Positions 55,438 through 64,000 of a stretch of 64,000 nucleotides of DNA are shown piece by piece. The notes under the pieces were generated by a model. The model had not been told where the DNA came from and ran no database searches. It worked only from the letters and a program-made list of their open reading frames with translations. Origin of the DNA: Rhynchonema sp. JSB1_4. Taxonomy: Eukaryota; Nematoda; Chromadorea; Monhysterida; Xyalidae. Location: positions 32,145 through 96,144 of the forward strand of contig JASAMV010004291.1 in NCBI GenBank assembly GCA_030248065.1, written 5' to 3'. The position numbers were made by a program, and so were the translations under genes. The stretch's first letter is position 1. Each line of letters starts with the position of its first letter.

Positions 55438-56340
55438 TAGTAAGTTTCTTATTTCGTTGCCTCATGCATTTTTACAAACGCAGGAAAACTCCCGTTCGAA
55501 GTCGAAGCAGGCAACAAGCTCAACGCACAGTCAACAAACCACGCAGCTGGCTCGTGTGCGTTTCGAATGTTTCAGTCACACAAGCTGTGTGCGTCAGCAG
55601 CGTGGCTTGTTGACTGTATGTTGAGCTTGTTTCCTCCTCCCCTCCTTCTCGACGGGGTGCTCCCCTGGTGTGGAGGAACGCGCGGGGCAACGGAACTAAA
55701 AACTTACTTATATTTTCTCTTTCTCTCGTCGCCCCCCGGCTGCGGCGAGAGGGGAGGGGACCCACACTTCCACACTACACCCCTAGAACCCCCAGAAACC
55801 CCAGCACGCACAACAAACACAAACACACACCCCCACACACAACACACAGAAAATAGACTTCCTGTCGGCGCTTCCCTTCCCCTCTTATTCCCCCGAAAAA
55901 ATAAAAAAAACACCAGTTAATGAGCGTTTTTTCCCGCCGCCCCACAACCCCAAAAAAAAACCAAATACACAATAGCCCCATTACAAAAAAACCTCCCCCC
56001 GCCCACCCCCCCCAAACAAAAGACAACCCTTTTTATTCGCGTTTGCTCCCCTGCCGAAAAAAAAAATACGAAAGACGAGAAGAACAAAAAAAATAATTAA
56101 AAAAAAAACCTTTCACTAACTCCCCTGTGGGTGAAAAAAAAAAAAGGGAGGGGAGAGAAACGCCACCGCCCCCCCCAAAACAAACACCAAAAAACTCCCA
56201 CCCCTCCCTATTCATTATATCTTATTCCTTCCTCTCCCTCTGCCTGATACACACGCCAACCCCCCCCCGCACGCGAAACAAGCAACACACACACCCCACA
56301 GCCCCCGCCCCCCCCGCACCCAACAACACAACAAACGATT
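55438..56340. mobile_element. Foldback MITE family T, copy 2, with garbled right arm
   Basis: The left arm TAGTAAGTTTCTTATTTCGT, CATGCATTTTTACAAACG and AACTCAACGCACAGTCAAC matches T1 well. From about 55635 the mirrored arm dissolves into C, A and G runs that continue to about 56335, with only the GGCAACGGAACTAAAAACTT end still recognisable. The loss coincides with the start of the second hairpin arm. Confidence 0.6.
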
Positions 56341-56343
56341 GTG

Positions 56344-58880
56344 AGACGATACCTCATCCCGAGCGATACCTCATGTTGCGCAGTACCTGATTCTGCGACA
56401 ATACCTCATGTCCCTGTACCTCATTCTGCGACAATACCTCATGTCCCTGTACCTCATTCTGCGACAATACCTCATGTCTCAGCGTCCCATAGTTAAGAGG
56501 GAACGAGCAGTTTCGTGCAGATTGTGTGCTGTTAACATGGGTTGGGAAACTTAAACTTGGGTTACATTTTTGTCTGATGGGTACTCACTCACACCACACA
56601 AACATGAAGCTGAAGGTTGCAGCGATTGCGAAGGAGCATGTGAACTGCAAATTGTTCACTCAGGTCAAACTACCCTCCAACAAGATGAACGTCATAATTT
56701 ACACGCATTCGAAACTTTAGAAGCTTGTGAGAAAACAGTACGTCGCATACCGTTAAAACCATATATCAATCGAATCCGCTAGTCAAGACGCATACGATGG
56801 TGCAAGGTAAAATGCTATTGGTTAATTCACGTGACCACAAGACTGGTTAAGGATGCATGAAGTCCATGTGTGCATGCACCAGTGAGTGAAAAAGCAGCAT
56901 AAAGTTGCACGTTTCGCAAGTGTTTCCGCATAAAACAGTTCTACACCCTTGGTGTGAACGTTTCCAAGTATCATAGAACATAACTGATTCACATTCACTT
57001 CAGAGGATAAGCTCAGTTGGTCAAGGAACTCTGTCACAATAGTTTGTGGGAGGCTGTTATTGAGACGACGATTCCATATATTTTCCACAATGTGCACAAT
57101 AATTGTTCAGTTTTTAGGCCTGGGGCACAGCTGGTCATTAAGAGACCTAGACCACCATAATTATTATATCACTGTGCTGCGCAAGTTAGAGCTCTCTGTT
57201 ACTTACTATTGGTTGTTATCATGCCCATTGCATGCGATTTCACGCAAGATCGCTTGCCACTTCTTGCCTGCTTAGCCACGAGCGCACTTCTCACTTATTT
57301 TGAAATGAAATCATAAATGAAATAAAGTATGCGTTTTTTATGCTAATTATTCAATAATGATGTGCAAAAAAACGCACATTTTACCAAGTTAACGTATGGT
57401 ATGTATACGTACCTAAAGGCAAACTACGCCAACACAAGCCCGATTTCGCAGCTGGCAGAGTAGTGAGGTGAGACATTTAGGCTGCTGATTTGGGAAATGA
57501 TACACGTTGAAGACCACAAAGTGGAGCATGATGATTTTCTCTTTCTATTTTTTTTGAATGCACAACACCTTCGAAATCGGGCTCGTGTTGGTGTAGTTTG
57601 CCTTTACATAGCTGGTGTCATAGCGACAGCACTGTATCATATCACTGCTGCACACGTTAGACCACTGCATTGCTATTAGTTGACATCATGCCCATTGGGC
57701 TATTAGTTGAAATCATACCCATTGAATGCGGCTGAGATCGCCATTTCTTGGTTGCCTTGCCTGCTAATGCCACCAACGCATGGTTTAGCTTAATCGGCCT
57801 GAACTAATCTCCTTTATTTAGCAATGTATACCTACTTTTATGCATTGCGGGCAGATGAATTACTGTTGACACAATCAAAATTTAAAAAAAAACTCACTTT
57901 TACCGAGGTATTCGCCCATGTTCAGAGGTACGTACTGTTTTAAAGTTTCGAAAGTTTTGGAATCCAGTATTGTTTGAGTACTGCACCTGCTTTTATCCTG
58001 GAAAAAACTACTTTATCAACTAACGTTTGCGGTGCCATTCGGTTGTAGGTATTCCAGTGTTTTTAACGAAAATGTGAATTGGTATAACTGTTTATTTTTA
58101 ACTGGAAGCGATAAAATCTTCTTGAACACATCACCTCAGATTGTATCAATACCATGCTACATACATACATTATACCGTGATTCATTGGGATGCTGTACCA
58201 GTTTACAGCTGTTGTCACGACCATCGCATGCGACAGCAACAGTTTTGTTGTCTGTCATTCCTTGCTGATTTATAGTACGGATGCATGATCAGCTAGATAC
58301 CGCCTTTTGACGCCACGTATTCAGAAAGGTATACTTTTGAGGGTCCTTTGCTTCAGTTCGGCGCCTTGTGACCTCGCGCTGGTGTACTGTGCGCTTATAA
58401 CGGCTTATTCTATCGTGCTTTGTATCATTCATCGGTGAAACACGCCACACTGCTCAACGTGCCCATGAAACATCAGTACGAACGACAGGCAAGTGTCTAC
58501 TTCACGTAGCAACCGCCATCTTGCCCGTATATCAAACTTCTAATAGACGGACACCAAGTGCCCATAAGCGCGCATTGCCACTAACAAGCTCCTTATAGAG
58601 GGGCAAAAGGTGTGGTTTTTCACCGCCGGGCGCGAGCTAAACCAGCACCCCAAGCTAACTCCACATTCAGTTGCATTCGTGACGTGCAACTACTGGGTGC
58701 ATGTTGCCCTTGGTTACCATGGCAACAAGTACACTGCATGAGGGTGTACGGTATTTCACGTGAGGTCTTTTCCATATGACATGAGGTATTGTCGCAGCAT
58801 GAGGTTTTTCGACTTGCGCATGAGGTACTGCGCAGCATGAGGTCTTTTCGCACATGAGGTATTGTCGCAGAATGAGGTAC
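56344..58880. other. Region bracketed by inverted TACCTCAT word arrays (family U)
   Basis: ATACCTCATTCTGCGACA words (five or more) at 56346-56480 face complementary ATGAGGTATTGTCGCAG words at 58765-58880. The layout resembles the subterminal word arrays of the hAT-like elements, which would make this a 2.5-kb element containing MITE S2. No ends or target duplication could be fixed. Internal frames (for example a 70-codon frame at 56570-56782) have no recognised domain. Confidence 0.45.
57414..57606. mobile_element. TA-flanked MITE family S, copy 2
   Basis: TAAAGGCAAACTACGCCAAC and GTGTAGTTTGCCTTTA ends, with CCCGATTTCG/CGAAATCGGG arms. It is the best preserved end pair of the family. Confidence 0.82.
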
Positions 58881-58894
58881 CGTCCCCGGACCAC

Positions 58895-59143
58895 TGAAAC
58901 ATTCGAAACGCACATGAGCCAGCTGCGTGGCTTGTTGACTGTGTGTTGAGCTCGTTGTCTGCTTCGACTGAACGGGAGTTTCCCTGCGTCAGTAAAGAGA
59001 GAGAGGGGAAAAAAAAATATATAAAAAAAAAAAAAAACACAACAAAAAAAAAAAAAAAAAAAAGAAAAACACAAACAAAAAAAAAAAAACAAAAAAAAAA
59101 ACACAAAAACACAAACAAAACCACAAAAAAACACAAAAAAAAA

Positions 59144-59191
<48 letters not shown>

Positions 59192-59249
59192 AAAAAAAAA
59201 AAAAAACCAAAAACAAATTGCATGAGGCAACGAAACTAGAAATTTACTA
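58895..59249. mobile_element. Foldback MITE family T, copy 3, with A-run block
   Basis: AACATTCGAAACGCACATGA, CAGCTGCGTGGCTTGTTGAC and TTTCCCTGCGTCAGTA match the right half of T1. The stretch 58995-59215 is then nearly pure A with C interruptions. The true terminus TTGCATGAGGCAACGAAACT follows. The A block sits where T1 has only about 10 nt. Confidence 0.65.
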
Positions 59250-59252
59250 TAC

Positions 59253-59423
59253 CTGCACGTTGTCTGCACATCATTGGCGGGCGAGTGTGATGGCTGCGGC
59301 AGACTTGTGTCGCTGGAGGTCGGCTTTGTGCTGCTGCAGTCGACAATCAGCTCCGCTCTCACACCGGTGGCACTCAGATTGGCACTGTGGTTTGTAATCG
59401 ATGAACCACTCGCCTGCTGCTGC

Positions 59424-59460
<37 letters not shown>

Positions 59461-62004
59461 GCTCTGTGAAACATCAAGGGTAGCATAAAAAGATTTGTGC
59501 GGACAATCACCGGTTGCTTAATCCCATCAGTTTTCAGCCTTGTTTGGTGACATATACGAAGTTTACGGTATATCGGAGAGGGGGAACAGAAAAAACATAA
59601 AGAAGCAACCGCCTAATTGCAAAAAATTGAAAAAAAGCATAGCGTCGTTTGACGCAGCAATAAATTGTATCGAAAATAACACCGTTACCACTCTGAACCA
59701 AGAGAGAGATAAAGTCAACCGAATTCTAGCCGATTTCGGTTGCCGAACGTGAGACAGGGTTTTTCGCCACACACACCCGTGGCTTTGAGAACGCCAAAAA
59801 GCCCGATTTCGGACGTGGTGTGCTTACAAAACGAATAGAAAGAGAAAATCCTCATGCACCACTCTACAACGTGTAACATTTCCCAATTCAGCAAGCCACG
59901 TATAGATATTGAAAAAATACATGAATGTTATGTTTCACCAAACTGCCACCGCCGAAATCGGGCTCGTGTTGGCGTAGTGTTACTAAAACCTAAGCGATTG
60001 GAACAAAATAAGTGCTCGGCTCTTTGGCCCTGCTCTTTTTCACGTACTCAAAGTGGCCTTGCTCAAATGTGCTTTGTTCAATTGCCCGGCCACCATTTAC
60101 CTTGCGTTGGCAGTTGTGTGTTGGTTGTAGTTGATTCAGCAGGCCGATCGCCGGACGCGGCAATGTTGCTGGCTGACTGTGCGCCGGGACTAGGCGGTGG
60201 CGTGGCTGTGCCGGGCTCGATGCTGGCGAAAGTCCCAAACAGCAGTTCACATCGGCGCATCTCCGTAATGAACATGCCGATGCAGGCTATGAATTGTGAT
60301 GCTTGTTTCGTGAAGTCACTGCTCTGTTGTGACGAGCATACGTGCGTCTCGCTGCAACATTATGTCGGATGACTGAATGATGGTTCAATTGCAATGTTAG
60401 CATATACGGGCACGGGGTGTCTCAAAAGTAGGTACCTCGTCATTTTCGCTTTCAAGTCATCATAGCTAATTAATACATAGTAGTTTGGACTTTGTTCATT
60501 TATGGCTCGGCGATTCTGCGTGTATGATTAAAAAAATGCACAAAGTGCTTAGACGCTCCGGTTTGCCTGAGTTTTCAAGCCCACTTCTTGATACCAGGTT
60601 GCATCCTGTCAACCCACTATTTCTCTCAGCTATTGCACGAAGAGGTGCAACCAACCGTCAGAACGTGGCCTTCGAACAGCAGGCACTCTGTGCATTCATC
60701 ACACGCAGAATCGTCCAGTGCCATAAATGAACAAACTTCAAACACAAAATTCAACATTGGCTGTGATTGTGACATGAAAACAAAAGTTACGGGGTACTTT
60801 GACAGTGGGGGAATACAAAATAGACGCCCCCGTCTGTTCAGCTGGGGGTACTAAGTTTATGTATACATACATGTATACTTATGAGCTCTTCACCTTACGC
60901 TATGAACCAGGTAGACCGAACAGCGTCCATTCTGAACTCCACTATACAACTCTCGATGTATTTCGATACTATTTCTATGTATGTACATACATATGTACCT
61001 ACCCCCTGGCATGGTGACAAATATGCAAACAACCACGGTTCTTGCGTGGCCCTGACATTTTGTTATTTTTTTTACCAGTTGGACAAGTTTTCTTGTTGGA
61101 TCACATCACAGTAATCTTAGACTATGCGTTCATAATGTAGGTACAGACCGAACGTGATCTCTGTTCAGTTCACTGCAGCTCTGTTCGCTACAAGCAATAG
61201 GAAGCACAGAACTAATTAAAGTTGCTTGGCAAAAGGTTCGGGTTCGACTGAATTGGAAAAAACAAGTCCGCAATTGTGCCGGAAAAGGCCAAATAAGTTC
61301 CCTCGGGGCTTATTTGGGACACACATCGGACTTGATACTTGAGAAAAAATAATTTCCATATAAGCCCCCGCTATGCATGTATTAGCATGAATCATCGTTG
61401 AAAATGACCATAGATGGGGTCGATTCGGAAAATCTTCCGAATAACCCCCCACTGATGACTTATTCGGGTGCGGAGGGTGAATTATATGTGGCATTCTCCC
61501 GTAACGATGTAGGCAGTCGACCACCACACACACCTTTTCAACTGCGGCAGCATCGAGTTCTTGATGTGTTCACAGTTCTTCAGGCACTGCTGTCTGGCGG
61601 CATCAATATCGCGTCTGAGTGTCGGCCCGTCCTGATTGGTGCCCACCAACTGCACCAGTTGACGAAAGGCGGCCACTTGATGGAACACTTCGTGCACCAA
61701 CTGAAACAATGAAACATTGTTGTATAGTTTCGGAAACGCTTCTATTGAAACATCAGTCAGCATTATGTGCAGGCAGAAACGGTGATGCTGCACTTCATGT
61801 GGATCACACCCTTGATAGTATTGAATGGAGAATCGCATGAAACTGTTGTGATGACCGATTACAACAGATGTGGCCACGAAAGTTAACCATGTCTCAAACA
61901 AATGCTGATAAAATGATTGAAATATGCCATCCCTAAGAGCGACGGGGATGCCTCATTTTAAAAGATCCGACCCTGACCTTCTGTAGCGCCGCCAAATCCA
62001 CCAT
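59253..62004 (-). CDS. RGS7BP: R7-RGS-binding-protein-like gene (RGS7BP/R9AP family), four exons seen, 3' end missing
   Basis: R7BP-family proteins tether R7-type RGS proteins with Gbeta5 to membranes and tune G-protein signalling. Exons: 61978-62004, 61534-61700, 60101-60351, 59253-59463; all phases join (218 codons and 2 nt). Exon 2, LVHEVFHQVAAFRQLVQLVG and TLRRDIDAARQQC, parallels the human LVQEFNTQVALYRELV..LRAEMHKTR region. Exon 3, QFIACIGMFITEMRRCELLF, parallels its MYTTEMLKSICLL helix. Exon 4 starts with a long poly-Q and continues Ser/Thr-rich. The start ATG (62004) gives MVDLAALQK before the conserved helix; an upstream exon is possible. The expected C-terminal helix and cysteine tail were not found; introns here hold MITEs S3 and T3. 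Confidence 0.62.
59418..59460. repeat. (TTG)n/(CAA)n trinucleotide tract
   Basis: About 14 units, encoding the poly-Q stretch at the start of exon 4 of the R7BP-like gene on the minus strand. It lies directly at the exon boundary (acceptor TTTCACAG at 59464-59471). Confidence 0.8.
59795..59979. mobile_element. MITE family S, copy 3 (R7BP-like intron 3)
   Basis: Interior and right half match S1 (CACCACTCTACAACGTGTAACA, CGAAATCGGGCTCGTGTTGG). The left terminus is shortened to AAAAAGCCCGATTTCGG. Confidence 0.7.
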
Positions 62005-64000
62005 TGCGCCCAATGACAGGAAAATGTCAAATTTTAAAAATTTTTTGCTCGACTTGATTCTTCTCAACTTGATCACTCATTCGTATTTAATGACAATGTT
62101 TCTGTACCATCAGCACTGTGTCATGTGTGTCATATCATCACACGTATAGGTGATTCTCGATTATGCTGGTCACTTCGTTTGAACTCGCACGTGACATTTC
62201 ATCGGGCATCCGTTTAGCGGGTTTCAGGGTGCGCGGAGCAGAATGATTAGCGTTCATTTTCTGAATTGGGGGAGCTGACAGTCGCGCATAAGTCACGTAC
62301 AGTACATATACGTTATGGACAGCGGGCGTCAATTCGTGTAGGAAATGCACGCAAGTACATAGCTCCGAGGCAAAAAAAACATAAAACGAGAAAATTAAAA
62401 GATCGAAAGAACGCCGTGGCACACCAGCACACGCACTGGGACGTGCACACAAGGAAAGTGTACATACAGAGCGTTATATACATACCATGCTATACACGGA
62501 GCGACGGGTTTGGTTGGTGGAGTGGACATACTGATATTGTTAAAAGTCACGTCAAGCCGCGCATTCGTGCTCAAGCTGCTTTCCTACGACGGCTACCGTT
62601 GTACACATGCATACATACATGTACATCGGGCAGCGCCAATCTTTGGTGCTCCTAATATGTGCATATAAGACGCAGCACATGCGCAAACGTTAGGTATTAC
62701 GACATTGTTCTTTAGCACCGAACCAGCACAACTGATAATGTGGCCATGTAAGAATAAGTCTACTACGCGCGAACGACACGCTAAAACAACAACAATGCAC
62801 GTAAACACACGCACAACGCGCGAGGCGTCGGTGGCCGAACTGGTGTACGGACATCGTGTGGGTACAAGCGCCAGCCAGCGGTATACTAAACCAGCAATAT
62901 GTATATACCCCCATACATGGTGAGTGCTGCTGCTGCTGCGGGCTGGTGCTTACAATGTGTCGCCTTTGCTTGCGGGCGCTTCACTTCAACGTCAGTCCTG
63001 TCGAACATATACGTGTGTGTGTGTGTGTCTCGCTGCTGCTGCTGTCAGAGCTCTGCGCTGGCTGGCTAGAAGGTTATTGAAGGGCGCATACACCACACAC
63101 ACGTCTTGCCTCTGTGTCGTGCGTTGTCGTCGTTGTGTAGTATGTATGTATCGGATTGGCTTGCTAGTATATGCTTGTCGCTGTAGTGTGTGTGTACGCT
63201 CACAGCATTATTGCTGCTAGCTGGTTGACTATGGCTGCTGCACTCACTGCTGATGCTAACTTACTGCTGCGCGTGTTTGGCATTCGACCGCGCAGAGACA
63301 GAGAGACGAGCACAAGCAAAAAACAAGACCACATTCGTATATTTCCGTGTCCGCGGGATGATCCCGGTCTCGACCAGTCACGATGGTCCACACATAGCAC
63401 ATGTGCACTGCACGCAAACCGGCACAACACAACCACTGGTGCAATCAACAACCGGAGTTCTCCACATAAAGCCCCCCCCCAGCCAGATAATTTCCACATT
63501 TTTCGCCATTATAGAGAAATCGGCTTTTTTGTTTCAAACATTTTACCCAACTGGGCCCCTGGGCGAACATTCCCGGGGGCTCTATCCGGAAACATTTTTC
63601 TGGGAAGGTTTTGCAGGTTTTGTTGAGCTCATCGGTATAATGCTGTCAAATGTAATTACAATCGCTTCATGAGCATTTCAAGGAACGTGTAATTCGGTTT
63701 GACGTGTTATTTAAAACGGTTTCCGCTGAAAAAAAAAGTAAACAAGAATGACCAGTTTATGAGGCTTTTGTGAAGATACTTCAATGACTTGCGGAAAGCT
63801 TTTTTTATCCCAAACCTCCTTGTTGTAACACAAGTTCGGATCGGATGACTCCATTTGGGGGGGCTATCTGTGGAAACCTAGGAACGCGTGGGTGGGTCCC
63901 CGATTGCCAACATGCTGCGTCCGTGTGATGGCAAACACTGTTGTTTGGGTTTGTCAGTGATTGTCGCACGCACCATCGTGCAGTATTGCATATGGCATGT
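62005..64000. other. Right-hand flank, no gene assigned
   Basis: A minus-strand frame ending at 62138 (NANHSAPRTLKPAKRMPDEM) followed by a possible donor could be an upstream exon of the R7BP-like gene, but no acceptor links it. Small TG/TA microsatellites lie at 62600-62630 and 63010-63030. The final kilobase shows no recognisable coding. Confidence 0.4.

Noticed and set aside
58667..59362. 231-codon minus-strand frame rich in Phe (and the Lys-rich frame opposite)
   Set aside because: It reads through the A-run block of MITE T3; only its first part (59253-59362) belongs to a real exon.
59540..59752. 70-codon plus-strand frame with a lysine-rich, soluble-looking sequence
   Set aside because: It lies in R7BP-like intron 3, antisense, has no recognised motif and no splice partners; too weak to call a gene.
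62138..62310. Possible N-terminal exon (NANHSAPRTLKPAKR) for the R7BP-like gene
   Set aside because: A donor is present, but no acceptor exists immediately before MVDLAALQK, so it cannot be joined without speculation.

Overview
The window is invertebrate, most probably nematode, nuclear DNA. It has spliced housekeeping genes with many small introns, a densely nested non-coding transposon bed, and TTAGGC telomere-type hexamers. The RAB10 and hnRNP K proteins read like nematode rather than insect or vertebrate orthologues, for example the C-terminal KMP-type tail of RAB10 and the QYLLQQCV end of hnRNP K. I cannot name the species.

Four host genes can be reconstructed exon by exon. (1) CNOT1, the scaffold of the CCR4-NOT deadenylase, lies on the minus strand from 19680 to 249. 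It has 41 in-frame exons (2166 codons), and its C-terminal end of roughly 260 residues is off the left edge. (2) RAB10, a small GTPase, is on the plus strand at 32238-36166 (6 exons, 202 aa), with a non-canonical GC-AG last intron. (3) An hnRNP K / HRPK-1 orthologue is on the plus strand at 40107-49494 (11 exons, 404 aa, three KH domains and an RG-rich centre). (4) An R7-RGS-binding-protein-like gene is on the minus strand at 62004-59253 (four exons seen, 3' end not found). Two of these act on mRNA: CNOT1 in deadenylation and hnRNP K in RNA binding. RAB10 acts in membrane traffic and the R7BP-like protein in G-protein signalling. I see no operon-like arrangement.

The 12.5 kb between the divergent CNOT1 and RAB10 genes (19.7-32.2 kb) is a nest of non-autonomous DNA transposons, most with 8-bp target-site duplications of the hAT type. 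Many carry a family-specific short word iterated next to both ends, a CAGTGNTGT-like terminus and a shared GCGCGC palindromic core. Several sit inside one another, so their relative ages can be read. A 5'-truncated, frameshifted LINE reverse transcriptase (23.3-24.4 kb) and an interstitial TTAGGC foldback (22.7-23.0 kb) lie in the same bed. Smaller TA- or TTAA-flanked foldback MITEs are scattered through introns and the 36-40 kb and 50-59 kb intergenic regions. A 10-mer, TGATGTTTCA, recurs far above chance, often in introns near splice sites.

Four garbled low-complexity blocks (6.7, 9.8, 55.7 and 59.0 kb) look like sequencing or assembly damage. Three of them sit inside foldback repeats. All exon boundaries were placed by eye from homology, reading frame and GT/AG.
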